Shown here in pieces: positions 1-10,063 of a stretch of DNA of 64,000 nucleotides; positions within the stretch are counted from its first letter, which is position 1; each line of letters begins with the position of its first letter. A program made the position numbers and the translations under genes. A model generated the notes under the pieces. It made no database searches and was not told the DNA's origin. It saw nothing but the letters and a program-made list of their open reading frames with translations. Source of the DNA: Candidatus Methanobinarius endosymbioticus (GTDB taxonomy: Archaea > Methanobacteriota > Methanobacteria > Methanobacteriales > Methanobacteriaceae); NCBI GenBank assembly GCA_003315655.1, contig NIZT01000025.1:95974-159973 (forward strand), read 5' to 3'.

Positions 1-43
1 TATCATCTAAAATAATATATTTGAAATTTCTTAAAAATAAAAA

Positions 44-118
<75 letters not shown>

Positions 119-378
119 TTATTTAATATATGAATATACTTTAATTAATCATGAAATTAGATAAATAAAATTAAAGTTAGACAAAACATTTAAATTTTAT
201 CATATATAATATTTTCGATTCATTATCCAATAATATATAAATTTTGAATAGGTTATAAATAATTTTATTAATAATGTATTTTATTTTAAAATAATTTAAA
301 AAATATTAAATTGTATAAAAATATAAAATTTACAAAATTTATTTTATACAATAAAATATTAATTAAAATAGTAAAAAT

Positions 379-675
379 TTAATTAGTTGGTTTTTTATTT
401 ATCATTTCGTTAATAGAATCTGCCATTGCATGCCCTTCGATAATGATTTCAGTATCTTCGATTCCATCGACAGATAAAGCTTGAGATTTTGCATCAGCAG
501 CCATACGAGCTACACTCATACAACCAGGATTGGTAGGCTTAATAACAATTTTTGCAGTTGTACCATCAATATCGATACTTTGCACAATTCCCATTTCCAC
601 AATGCTAACTCCCATATGCGGATCATTAACTTTAAAAACAGCCTCTTTTACATTATTTGCTAAATCTTCTGACAT
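379..675 (-). CDS. DUF59/MIP18-family Fe-S assembly protein
   Basis: A 98-residue protein of the DUF59 (MIP18/PaaD/SufT-like) family, small cytosolic factors linked to iron-sulfur cluster assembly or delivery. The family signature is visible: DPHMG at residues 18-22, then the EMGIV turn, and a conserved cysteine (Cys52) in a PTNPGC context. I chose the ATG at 675 rather than the in-frame one at 687 because GAGGA sits five bases upstream of 675. The gene stands alone between tRNA-Ile and the archaeosine synthase gene, with AT-rich spacers on both sides. The frame is intact and length is normal for the family. The exact client is not known from sequence. Confidence 0.85.
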   Translation of the reverse strand: MSEDLANNVKEAVFKVNDPHMGVSIVEMGIVQSIDIDGTTAKIVIKPTNPGCMSVARMAADAKSQALSVDGIEDTEIIIEGHAMADSINEMINKKPTN

Positions 676-1010
676 AGTATTCCTCATTTTTAGTGTTTAA
701 AAGTGTAAATTATAAAATTGATTTATAGTCATCTATTACACTAGTTTAATATTTAAATTGAAATTAATTATAATGATTTTACTTATTTTTGCACTTACAA
801 AAATAATCATATCAACATTATGTTTAAGTTATATTTATAGATAGTTATTTTATTCTCATGAATATATATTAAAGAAAATAAAAATAATAAAATACATATA
901 AAATAATTATTTTAATAATATATAGTAATAACTATAATAATAAAAAAATCTAATGATAAGAAACATGATAATAATTAATAAAACAGTTCAAAATAAATTA
1001 AAGTGTAATA
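676..1010. other. AT-rich intergenic spacer
   Basis: About 335 bases with no credible reading frame. It should hold the promoter of the DUF59 gene and the 3' end of the archaeosine synthase transcript. I see no strong hairpin. Confidence 0.5.
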
Positions 1011-1919
1011 TTATTTCTTTCTATCATTTATACGTACAGCTACTCCATTAGATAATGTTTCCATTTCTTCTCCATTTAAAACTGCTTTTCCAACACCCAC
1101 TACTTCTCCATTTTTAACAACTACTACTTCATCATTAGGAATTATATTCTTATCTGCTTTTTCAACACCAGGAGCAAAAAGAGTATTAGTTTTAAGTTCA
1201 AAATCTATCTCTACAATATGAATGCCCAAATCATTCAAAATATCCCCCCCAGCTAAACGTATGGAAAAGAAACCAGCTCCCCTATTTAAAAGAGCTATTT
1301 GTTTACTTTTTGTGAAAATACGTCTGTAATACATCCCTTTAGCTATTGTATCATCTGAAATAAATTTATCTCCATTATGACCAAATTGATATATAGCTAT
1401 AGATCTAAGTTCATTTAAATGACGTTCTTTACCTTTAACTTTCTTATATTTTTTTAATTCCATTCGAAGATTATATAATGAATCATTGGAAGTAGGTCTA
1501 CTTTCAATAGCAGTGTATGAAACATCGTCTAAATATTCTCGGCAAACTTCTTCATATCCACCTGAAACATTAGCTATTACATCTTTATCTTTAACATAAT
1601 TTTTGAGAAGTTCTCCAGCTAATTTTTTTTCTTCAAAACTCCAATCTCCTGATACCCCTACATCATAAGATTGTATTGGAAAAGTATTTTCCATTTCACG
1701 AGGACATATTCCAAAAGGAGAGGTTAAAATAAGTTCTTGATATCCTTTTGTAACTCTTCTAAATTTTTGATGAGATTTAGAATTTGAATATGGTTTTTTC
1801 ATACTACATGGAAGAACAACAACTACATCACCTATCGGATTCATAAGTTGCATCCTCTCTCTCCATCGATGAGCTTCTGGACGATATAATGATTCTTCAT
1901 TAGAACAGATCACTTTCAT
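1011..1919 (-). CDS. arcS: Archaeosine synthase, short form (ArcS core plus PUA)
   Basis: A 302-residue tRNA-modification protein. The ArcS signature PCSxxKPYSxS is at residues 37-45, within the family's core domain (DUF5591), and the last 75 residues form a PUA RNA-binding domain (FAPGV...EVVVV...GVGKA...GVAVRI). ArcS converts preQ0 at position 15 of tRNA to archaeosine or its lysine-bearing intermediate. Many euryarchaeal homologues also carry an N-terminal TGT-like domain; it is absent here and the 200 bases upstream do not code, so this is a compact form rather than a visibly truncated gene. The frame is intact. Function by family is likely; how it pairs with a radical-SAM partner cannot be seen in this window. 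Confidence 0.8.
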   Translation of the reverse strand: MKVICSNEESLYRPEAHRWRERMQLMNPIGDVVVVLPCSMKKPYSNSKSHQKFRRVTKGYQELILTSPFGICPREMENTFPIQSYDVGVSGDWSFEEKKLAGELLKNYVKDKDVIANVSGGYEEVCREYLDDVSYTAIESRPTSNDSLYNLRMELKKYKKVKGKERHLNELRSIAIYQFGHNGDKFISDDTIAKGMYYRRIFTKSKQIALLNRGAGFFSIRLAGGDILNDLGIHIVEIDFELKTNTLFAPGVEKADKNIIPNDEVVVVKNGEVVGVGKAVLNGEEMETLSNGVAVRINDRKK

Positions 1920-2117
1920 GATAATATTTCCATTTTTATAATATTTTATATTTTAGTAGGATAAATCAATTTTAATTATAAATATTTTTAACTATATAAT
2001 CTTTTTATTAATATATAATTTCATTTTTATCTTTATAGCTTATAGTTATATTCTATAAATTAATTTTATAATTATTATATTAATATTATAAATTATATTA
2101 ATTGATTATTATATTAA

Positions 2118-3940
2118 TTAATCATATCTATTAGGATCTGTTTCAACATCAACCATAACTGGACCTTCAACAGCAAAAGCTGTTTCAATAGTCATTTTAA
2201 GTTCTTGAGATGTTGCAGCTTTAAGGCCAGTAGCTCCACAGCTTTCCTCATATTCTCTAAAGTCACAATTATAAAGATCAGTATTCCAATTTGGATATTT
2301 TTCATTTTTTTGCTCAGACATTATCATTTCAAGTTCATGATTGTTAAAAACAAATACTTTAATAGGTAAATTATATTTAACTGCTGTTAAAAAATCTCCC
2401 ATTACCATAGCAAATCCACCATCACCAGTTATACAAATTACTTCTTTTTCAAGGTTAATAATTTGTGCAGCTAAAGCAGGAGGAAGACCAAAACCCATTA
2501 TAGCTGAATATCCAGACATTAAAATTTCTTGAGTATTTTTCATTGGGAAATTTTTTCCCACCCTCCAACCATTTTCACCAACATCAATAGCAATAATAGC
2601 ATCATCATCTGCATAAGAAGAAAGTTCTTTCATTATAAAAGGATATTTAAGAGGGAATTTAATAGGGTCTTCTTCATCTTCTAAAATATCATTCCATTTA
2701 TTTTTTAAATCATTAATTTCAGATAAATAATCCTTTTTATCAGATTTTTTCACATTTTTCAATATATTAGGAACTATTTCACCACTATTACCAATAGTAC
2801 TCAAATTAATAGGATGTTTTTTACCAAATATCATAGGATCAGTATCCATTTGAATATCTGGTCTGTTTGGAAGATTAGTATTATTTGAACATGAACAATC
2901 AATAATTATAAGAAGATCAGAACTATTAGTAAGTTTTCTAGAAGCTAAAGTTCCAATTCCACCAACATACAACGGATAATCATTGTTCATAACACCCTTA
3001 CCCTTAAATGATGTAACTACGGGAGATGAAATCTTTTTAGAAAGCTCTTCAATATCTTTTTTATTTTCAAGAGCTCCCCATCCTGCAACAATAACAGGAC
3101 GTTTTGCATTATCTATCATTTTTACCGCTTCATCAGTAACATTATCAGGAGCAGTACTAGACAATGTTGCAATTCTCCCCTCAATATCTAAAATTTCATC
3201 ATCACACTTTTCTTTTTGAATGTCTGCAGAAACTGAAAGATGAGAAACATCTTTTTCAATTAATGCATGAAGAATAGGTAAAGTAGTGAGTCTAGTTGTT
3301 TCATCAGGATGAGTTATCATTTTATTAAATACTGAAATCGCTAAAAATAATTCTTGTTGGTTAATTTCTTGAAATGCTCTCGTACCAATAAGTTTTCTTT
3401 CAACATGACCAGTTATAGCTAAAATAGGAGATTTGTCTTGTTTTGCATCATAAAGACCTATAGCTAGGTTAATTGTTCCAGGACCAGCTGTTGTAAGACA
3501 AGCAGCAATATTTCCTGTTAATTTACCGTAAGCTGAAGCCATAAGTGCAGCTGTTTGCTCATGTCTAACTTGATAATATTCAATATCTTTATTTTTACGA
3601 ACTGCATCCACGATTCCTAATGAAGAAGTTCTTGGTATTCCAAAAACATATTTAATTTCCCAAGCTACCATCTGTTCAACAAGAACATCTGAAACAGTTT
3701 TGAATGATTCTTCATGAAATGAAGATTTTTTTTGTTAGATTCATTAGTGACAGTATCTTCAGAATTTTGATTTTTTCCACTATTTTCATTTGTATTAGAA
3801 ATTTTTTTAATTTTAATAAACATACCTTTACTAGCATTACATACTGGACATTTCCAAAGATCAGAAAGATTTTCAAAGGTTTTTTATTCTTTTGATTCAT
3901 CGTATATATAATTACATACTTTACATCGATATTTTGACAT
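2118..3940 (-). pseudogene. Rubredoxin-ThDP enzyme fusion, disrupted
   Basis: A fused gene: an N-terminal rubredoxin-like zinc/iron knuckle (CKVCNYIYD, later WKCPVC) joined by a linker to a thiamine-diphosphate enzyme of the pyruvate oxidase/acetolactate synthase type. The ATG at 3940 has a good Shine-Dalgarno site (AGAGGGG). Two lesions lie in the N-terminal part: an in-frame TAA at 3884-3886 inside the rubredoxin, and a frameshift at the 8-T run 3726-3733 in the linker. The ThDP part stays open for 517 codons and keeps the catalytic Glu (VRHEQTAAL) and GDGG...NN cofactor motif. One glycine of the usual FGIPG segment reads Arg (GIPRTSS). An internal start at 3671 could still give a nearly full ThDP domain, so residual function is possible. 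Confidence 0.75.
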
Positions 3941-4374
3941 ATAATCCCCTCTCATTGTTATTAACTTTTTAGTTATATTTAATATGATTTTTATTTTATT
4001 TAAATTCTTTTAATTTAGTAATTCTATTAAAATATATTATATAAGTTATTAATTAGATTTTATCTTTAAAATATATCTTTAAAGTTAAAATAAACATATT
4101 AAAAATTGTTGAAACTAATTTAATTAAAAAAAATAGATAATAAAAATATATAACTAATATACTTAAATTAAATAATAAAATAAAAAATAATAAGAAAAAT
4201 AAGCATGAAATTATAAAAATTATAAAAAATAATATAAAAAAAAGTATCCTATCTAACAATAGATAGTTAAAAATGAATATACAATAAATTATAATAAATG
4301 AAAATAAATAGATAAAATAATGTAAAATAAGCTAAATTAAATTAAATTAAGATAGATTAAGACAAATGAAAAAT
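3941..4374. other. AT-rich intergenic spacer
   Basis: About 430 bases, almost pure A/T. A 68-codon open frame on the minus strand (4053-4259) is Ile/Leu/Phe low complexity with no ribosome binding site, so I do not call it a gene. Confidence 0.5.
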
Positions 4375-4638
4375 TTATTTATCAGCTGCTGCCTGAAATT
4401 CTTTATCTTCTTCATCTAAAATATCTAAAAGCTCATCCCATGCTTCCAAAGATTCTTTAGCAGCTTGATCATCTATCACTTCAATAGCATAACCTGCATG
4501 AACAAGAACATACTTTCCTTCCTCAATTTCATCAACAAGATCTAATTTTACTTGTTGTTTAACTCCACCGAAATCAACAAATCCAATTTTTTCTTCTTCT
4601 CTAATTTCGACAATTTGAGCTGGTGCTGCAATACACAT
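4375..4638 (-). CDS. hypC: Hydrogenase assembly chaperone HypC/HupF
   Basis: An 87-residue HypC-family chaperone for [NiFe]-hydrogenase maturation. It carries the Fe(CN)2CO unit with HypD and presents it to the hydrogenase large subunit. The family hallmark, cysteine directly after the initiator Met (MCIAAPAQI), fixes the start at the ATG at 4638; an in-frame TTG two codons upstream would bury that cysteine and is not credible. A GGAG site lies about 10 bases upstream. The following G(F/V)VDFGGVKQQV and VLVHAGYAI segments are typical. The C terminus is acidic, a common extension. In a hydrogenotrophic methanogen, this serves the F420-reducing, methyl-viologen-reducing and Eha/Ehb-type hydrogenases. 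The frame is intact. Confidence 0.93.
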   Translation of the reverse strand: MCIAAPAQIVEIREEEKIGFVDFGGVKQQVKLDLVDEIEEGKYVLVHAGYAIEVIDDQAAKESLEAWDELLDILDEEDKEFQAAADK

Positions 4639-5080
4639 ATTCAATCATCTCTCCTAATAATTTAAATAAAAATGAAATAATAACAATAAACTGACATAAC
4701 ATAATATATCATAAAATTATCTATATAAAATACATATTATTAATTTAACACAATATTTTTAATGAATATAATTTTAAATTAAATGAATGATAGTCAATAT
4801 ACAATAGAATAATTATTGATTTTTAAATTATATATAATTAATGAAATTAAATAAAAATAATTTAATATCTATATATTATTAGTTATTATTAGTATATTAC
4901 TTAATAATAAATAATAAAATATTGAATATTATTAATAATAAATATGAAATAGATAATAATTAAAAATAATTGATGAAAAAATAATAGAAATTATAAAAAA
5001 TTCAATATTTAATCAAAACAAAATTAAGATTTAAATTAAGATATTTAAAAGAAATTATACATGATTTGAAGGGTGAAAAT
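4639..5080. other. Divergent intergenic region
   Basis: About 440 bases between hypC (minus) and the flavoprotein gene (plus). Both promoters should be here. The sequence is almost entirely A/T with short AATAATTATTA-type repeats and no GC-rich element. Confidence 0.5.
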
Positions 5081-6487
5081 ATGAAAAATATTATAATCGG
5101 AGCAGGGCCTGCAGGAAGACTAGCTGGATTAGAATTTGGGAGATTAGATGAAGAAGTTTTACTTATAGAAAAAAATAATCTTGGAGGAACTTGTTTAAAT
5201 GAAGGATGCATGGTTATATGTGCATTTAATGATATAGCTAGATTTTTAAATAATAAAAAACAATACGAAAATTTAGGATTAATAAAAGGAGATATAGAAT
5301 TTTCCTATGAAGAAATAACCAAAAAAATCATTAAAACACAAGAAATAATACATAAAATAGACCATGAAGAAAATACATCATTGAATAATGAAATTGTATA
5401 TGGAGAAGCTAAAGTTAATGATAATGAAGTTACTGTCAATGGCGAAACTTGGAGTTATGAAAATCTATTGATAGCTACTGGAGCAAAACCATTTATTCCA
5501 AATATTCCAGGTAAAAAATATGGTATAACAAATAAAGATATCCTAAAAATAAAAAAAGTACCTGAAAAATTGAATATTTTAGGAGGAAGTATAATATCTG
5601 CTGAAATTTCAAACGTTTATTCTTCTTTAGGAAGTGAAGTGAGTATAATAGCTAGATCCGGATTTTTAAAGGAACTTGAACAAGAAATCAAAGAATATGT
5701 GGTTAAAAAATTACTTAAAAATGTAACAGTATATGAAAATAAAGACCCATTAGAGATCAAAAAGAACAAAACTTTGATAAAAAATAAAGAAAATAAAAGT
5801 GAGGAAAATTTTGATAGTTCAAAAGATGAAGAGATAACAGAATTAGAAGGAATAACATTCATAGCAACAGGAAGATCTCCAAATTCAAATATTGCTGAAA
5901 ATATTCTTAATTCTAATGATTTTGATAAAAAAGGAGCCATAAAAGTTAATGATATGATGCAAACTAGCAAAGAAAATATATATGCAGCTGGTGATGTGAT
6001 TGGAGGAATAAATTTAACACCAGTGGCTAGAATGGAAGGCATATTAGCTGCTAGAAATATGGCTGGTTATTTACATAAAATTGACTATAATAATATCCCT
6101 CAGTCAATTGTTTTAGATATGGATCTTAGTTTTGCAACAAATAAATCTCAAAACTCAAATAATAAAGCTAATAAAGATAAAGAAAAACAAAACAAAGTAA
6201 CTAATAAAAATAAAGAAAATGAAGAAAATAATGATGTTTTAGTTCCAGGTTCTGCAGGCCCAGGTGGTTTTTGGAGGTTTTTAACACAGGATACAGGAAT
6301 GACTAAAGCATCATTTGATTCTGAAGGATTATTAGAATCCATATCTGCAATTTCACCATCATCAGTCAGTGATGTTGCTTATTTATCTTATTTAATGAGA
6401 ATTGGAGAAAATATAGAGAATTTTGATAAATTTATTGAAATTCATCCATCTACTGATGTTTTCTTCCAAATAATGAAATATATGTAA
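5081..6487 (+). CDS. FAD-dependent pyridine nucleotide-disulfide oxidoreductase
   Basis: A 468-residue cytosolic flavoprotein related to dihydrolipoamide dehydrogenase. GAGPAG (7-12) is the FAD-binding loop, the redox-active pair is Cys38/Cys43 (CLNEGC), a second nucleotide-binding region starts near NILGGSIISAEIS, and IYAAGDVIGG is the C-terminal FAD motif. The start is the ATG at 5081, preceded by GGGTGA; an in-frame TTG at 5066 lacks a site. Two Asn/Lys/Glu-rich inserts (about residues 225-250 and 355-390) look like low-complexity expansions. It is followed 29 bases later by a broken FmdE-like gene, probably a former operon partner. The physiological disulfide or thiol substrate cannot be inferred; methanogens have no pyruvate dehydrogenase complex. 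Confidence 0.8.
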   Translation: MKNIIIGAGPAGRLAGLEFGRLDEEVLLIEKNNLGGTCLNEGCMVICAFNDIARFLNNKKQYENLGLIKGDIEFSYEEITKKIIKTQEIIHKIDHEENTSLNNEIVYGEAKVNDNEVTVNGETWSYENLLIATGAKPFIPNIPGKKYGITNKDILKIKKVPEKLNILGGSIISAEISNVYSSLGSEVSIIARSGFLKELEQEIKEYVVKKLLKNVTVYENKDPLEIKKNKTLIKNKENKSEENFDSSKDEEITELEGITFIATGRSPNSNIAENILNSNDFDKKGAIKVNDMMQTSKENIYAAGDVIGGINLTPVARMEGILAARNMAGYLHKIDYNNIPQSIVLDMDLSFATNKSQNSNNKANKDKEKQNKVTNKNKENEENNDVLVPGSAGPGGFWRFLTQDTGMTKASFDSEGLLESISAISPSSVSDVAYLSYLMRIGENIENFDKFIEIHPSTDVFFQIMKYM

Positions 6488-6516
6488 ACAAAAAATAATA
6501 AGAAAAAGGTAAAAAT

Positions 6517-7106
6517 ATGAAAAGTTTTGAAGAAGTTACAGAATTTCATGGTCCTTCTTGCCTAGATCAGCTGTAGGATATAAAGCTGCTAAAATAGCTG
6601 CAAATATTTTAAACATTAATTTTTCAAAAGATGAAGAAATTGTAGCTATTGTGGAAAATGATAACTGTGCAGTAGATTCCATTCAAGTAGTTCTTGGATG
6701 TACATTTGGAAAAGGCAATTTAATATTTAAAGACTATGGAAAAGGAGTTTATACAGTAATAAATAGAAATATGAATAAAGCAGTTAGATTAGCTATGAAA
6801 TCAACTTTTGATCCTATGAAATCAAATCCTAAATTCATGGAATTGAAACAAAAAGAAAAGAAGGAACAATAACTAAAAATGAAGAAAAAAATTTAAAACA
6901 AATAACACAAGAGATTTGTAAGAGTATTGTAAATGTGAAAGCTGATGAAATATTCAATATAGGAGAAATTAATAGTCCTGAACCAGAATAAGCAAATATT
7001 TATAAATCTATAGTTTGTGATAACTGCCAAGAACTAACTGCAGCATAGAATAAACAATTATAACGATAAAATGCTTTGTATTCCTTGTTATGAAAAATTA
7101 AAATAA
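6517..7106 (+). pseudogene. FmdE-like (formylmethanofuran dehydrogenase subunit E family), disrupted
   Basis: Reading across frames recovers the FmdE fold: an N-terminal FHGPSC segment (family: FHGHxCPG), then VGYKAAKIA, NDNCAVDSIQ and GCTFGKGN, and a C-terminal zinc ribbon with VCDNC and LCIPC pairs. The first frame stops at 6552-6554 because one base is missing after the Cys codon near 6560; a second shift lies near 6865, and the tail contains a TAA, a TAG and a further shift before LCIPCYEK. The histidine normally found next to the first cysteine reads Pro. It lies directly behind the flavoprotein gene and was probably co-transcribed. FmdE-like proteins are not all Fmd/Fwd subunits, so loss need not affect methanogenesis. 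Confidence 0.75.
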
Positions 7107-7173
7107 AATAATAAAAATTGGATAAAAAAGATATAAAAAATATATAAAAAAGAATAAACAAGAGAATTTAATT

Positions 7174-8301
7174 TTATTTATTTTTAGATTCTTTGATGAT
7201 TATTTCAGCTACATTATCTCCAGCTGAAAGAACTTCTTTACTATATTTTTTAGTCTTAGATTTAATTTCATTTAAGTTAACTATAGTTTCTTCTATTTTT
7301 TCATTTAAATTTTTTAATTCTGATTCTATTACAGCACCAGGAAATATTCCCGCCATATTATGATATCTTCCATATTTTACTCTTGTTAGTGCAATTGCTG
7401 GAAGTTCACATGCCATTGCTTCTTGAATCATTACTCCATCATCTGTTAAAACAGCGAAATCAATTAACTCATAAAGATCTCTTATCCAATTAATATAACC
7501 TAGGTTGATGAATTTTTTATGATTTATTAAATCTAAATAAGAATCTTCTAAAGGAACACCAACTAATAAAATATTATATCTTTCTGCTAAGTCAGATAAC
7601 TTAGGATCAGTAGCATTAGCTATTCCTTTTGCCATCATTTCAAATAATGATGAACCTGAAGAAAATAAAATACTAGGTTTGTTTTCATCAAAGATAATTT
7701 CTTCATAATTTTCTTTACTGTTTTCATTATTTTTTCCTTTAACGCTTTCATTAATTGTTTCTTTTATCTTTTTTAATGCATTATCTTTATCCCCTTTTGT
7801 AAGACCTGGAGTAAGTGGAAAAAACGATTTATGAAGATTCTTAGGAATAATATCTGATCTAAAAAGTTGAGCTTCTGGAAGAACAATACAAGTATTTAAT
7901 CTTGTGCAAACTTTTGTATCTGTAGGAGTATCTATAATTCCAACAGCAGGAACCCTGGCTAATTTAGCTGCAACACAGCCAATAACAGCTCCTCCCCCAA
8001 TAATACCAACTACTACATCTACATTCAATTTTTTTATTAAATTTCTTGTTTGAAATGCTGCTTTTATAGTTTTAAAACCAGCTTTAATTGTAGCTGATTT
8101 AGTAGCTGCATGTCCACCAGCTTGAGGTACAGGAACTTTATGCCACTTATAATCATTATTTTTAAAAAGTAATCCAGGAGCGTTAGTATCTAACGCAATT
8201 TCACAATTTACACCTTTTTTTTCTAAAGCTCGGATAATATTTAATGCATTTACTGCATCTCCTCCCATTCCTCTTCCAGTTATAACAACTAAAGCCTTCA
8301 T
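7174..8301 (-). CDS. MurG-like glycosyltransferase (cell-wall glycolipid)
   Basis: A 375-residue GT-B type glycosyltransferase resembling MurG. The glycine-rich N terminus (GRGMGGDAVNAL), the IIGGGAVIG segment and a C-terminal donor-binding half (DDGVMIQEAMACELPAIAL, then VKYGRYHNMAG) follow the MurG/GT28 plan. In pseudomurein-forming methanogens such proteins lie near a MraY homologue and are thought to add the second sugar to the lipid-linked precursor on the inner membrane face. That MraY-like gene lies just upstream here, separated by a dead nitroreductase gene. The frame is intact. A Lys/Asn-rich loop (about residues 185-205) is the only low-complexity part. The exact sugar donor is inferred, not shown. 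Confidence 0.72.
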   Translation of the reverse strand: MKALVVITGRGMGGDAVNALNIIRALEKKGVNCEIALDTNAPGLLFKNNDYKWHKVPVPQAGGHAATKSATIKAGFKTIKAAFQTRNLIKKLNVDVVVGIIGGGAVIGCVAAKLARVPAVGIIDTPTDTKVCTRLNTCIVLPEAQLFRSDIIPKNLHKSFFPLTPGLTKGDKDNALKKIKETINESVKGKNNENSKENYEEIIFDENKPSILFSSGSSLFEMMAKGIANATDPKLSDLAERYNILLVGVPLEDSYLDLINHKKFINLGYINWIRDLYELIDFAVLTDDGVMIQEAMACELPAIALTRVKYGRYHNMAGIFPGAVIESELKNLNEKIEETIVNLNEIKSKTKKYSKEVLSAGDNVAEIIIKESKNK

Positions 8302-8349
8302 ATTATCTTTTCACCAATAAATAACTAAATAAATATAACTAATTAACTA

Positions 8350-8893
8350 TTATTTTATCCAAATAACCTCATTATTTCTTATAGGATTTCTTTGATTATC
8401 TGAATCTTTATATCCTAATGTAATACCATATAATAGAACATACCCTTTAGGAATTCCAAGCTTTTTTGAACTTTCTGGATCTTCAAAATAAGCTCTGATT
8501 AAGCCAAACCAGCAAGCTCCAATATCCAACCCTTCGGCTGCAAGAAGAATGTTTTCAATAGCAGCACTACAATCTGCTTGATTATTGGAAGCAAATTCTT
8601 TTCCTGAAACTATAATGACTGTAAGAGCATTATGAAGTATATTTCTTCCACTTTTTGATACTGATTCTAAAAAATCATAACCAAAGAAGCCATATTTTTA
8701 ATGCATATCATTCATTTCATTTAGAAAATCTTGATCTTGAATTATTGTAAAATGCCAAGGTTGTTCTCCTATTGCGGTAGGAGCCATGATTCCCGCATTC
8801 ACGATTTTTTTAATTTCTTCATCTTTTAATTGATTTTTTTAGTATGTTCTAACACTTCTACAATTATTTATAACAATCAAACACGTCTTTCAT
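8350..8893 (-). pseudogene. Nitroreductase-family protein, disrupted
   Basis: Conceptual translation gives a nitroreductase-type flavoprotein: CRSVRTY near the start, IVNAGIMAPTAIGEQPWHF (FMN contact region), DCSAAIENILLAAEGLDIGACW, then KGYVLLYGITLGY. Lesions seen: a frameshift after the fifth codon, an in-frame TAA just after RSVRTY, and another TAA in NDMH-stop-KYGFF near 8700. The rest stays in one frame to the TAA at 8350. It sits between the MurG-like and MraY-like genes, all on the minus strand. Nitroreductase-family proteins use FMN to reduce diverse substrates; which one was used here is unknown. Confidence 0.82.
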
Positions 8894-9103
8894 AAAATTT
8901 ACATTTATATGATCTATAATTTTGTTTTATATATGTTATAATTTATATAATTAAATTTATTGCAAAATTTAAAACTATTAACTAAATTATATAATGAAAT
9001 AATGAAATAATAAATAAATTTATAGATAAATATTAAATAAATATTAATAAAATATTAAATAAATCATTAAATAGAATAATTAGAATAAAAATTGATGTTT
9101 TGA

Positions 9104-10063
9104 TTATTTTTTTTCCAAAGAATGAGCAGCTTGATATTTATTATGAGTGTAATTGTTTCTATGTGCAAATGGATTGTAAAGAAGACGTCTGAATCCTAAT
9201 GAAATTAATAATAGATTTTTAACAGTATATTGTTTTTTACCAAGGAATATTCTTCGAAATACATCCCCAAGACCTCCACCTGTTAAAATATCCATAAAAT
9301 AATCACCAAATGTAGGATCTCTAAGATTTAATTTTCTTGCAAAGAATATTCGGAGATTATTTCTTCTAATAAGTGTGATTAAAAGAGTAGTAGCTATAAA
9401 TAAAATTAATGTACACCAGAACCCCCCTAACATATAAAAACAGATTCCTAAAGCTACAGCGAATGAATGATTACCGACTTCCCCTAGCATTATCTTTCCA
9501 GCGAAGTCCAATGGAGAATATCCTATACAAATCACTAAAAGTAATAATGGAGCATAAACAGCATAAAATCCCGGAATAGATAGTATAGATCCCGCATCTA
9601 ACATGACCATAGCTAAAATTGTAAAAATACTCATTATAATTACAACCATGGACGTGGATCCTGGTTGCATATCCGAAATATTAATTGGTTGGACAATTAA
9701 TGCAATCAAAATTGAAGAATAACCTAAAAGAGGGAAACCAACAATCATAACAGCTAACATTCCAATTCCACGAGATAATTGACCCCATTCAATAGGAAGT
9801 TTTCCGATTTTTCTTCTACCAATCAAATCATCAAACAATGCAAAAATACCTATTATCAGTATTAAATCATTGAATCCAGCGGGAAAATAAAAGCTAAGTA
9901 ATGCAAATGGAATAATTGCTAAAGCACGAGGAGTTCCTCCTCTAACATTTGTATAAAGATTCCCCAGATAGCCTCTTTCTCCCAAAAATCTGAAAACAAC
10001 AGTTAAGATGATTGTTAAGATCAAAGATGCTATAAATGGCATTAAAATATACTGATAATTCAT
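9104..10063 (-). CDS. MraY-like phosphoglycosyltransferase (pseudomurein precursor)
   Basis: A 319-residue polytopic membrane protein with about ten hydrophobic segments. MraY/WecA-family marks are present: FALFDDLIGRRK in a cytosolic loop (the conserved acidic pair), QPINISDMQPGST (the family's N-x-D loop), and LGEVGNHSFA in a later cytosolic loop. Enzymes of this family transfer a sugar phosphate from UDP-sugar to a polyprenyl phosphate. In Methanobacteriales, which make pseudomurein, a MraY homologue is thought to start lipid-linked precursor assembly, and the MurG-like gene downstream supports that role here. The C-terminal 40 residues are basic and hydrophilic. The frame is intact. Confidence 0.8.
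   Translation of the reverse strand: MNYQYILMPFIASLILTIILTVVFRFLGERGYLGNLYTNVRGGTPRALAIIPFALLSFYFPAGFNDLILIIGIFALFDDLIGRRKIGKLPIEWGQLSRGIGMLAVMIVGFPLLGYSSILIALIVQPINISDMQPGSTSMVVIIMSIFTILAMVMLDAGSILSIPGFYAVYAPLLLLVICIGYSPLDFAGKIMLGEVGNHSFAVALGICFYMLGGFWCTLILFIATTLLITLIRRNNLRIFFARKLNLRDPTFGDYFMDILTGGGLGDVFRRIFLGKKQYTVKNLLLISLGFRRLLYNPFAHRNNYTHNKYQAAHSLEKK

Noticed and set aside
3704..3900. Two overlapping 62-63 codon frames on opposite strands
   Set aside because: Both lie over the broken rubredoxin/linker part of the ThDP gene; they are by-products of its coding sequence.
4053..4259. 68-codon hydrophobic open frame as a small membrane protein
   Set aside because: Composition is pure Ile/Leu/Phe from A/T-rich DNA, there is no ribosome binding site, and it overlaps an otherwise featureless spacer.
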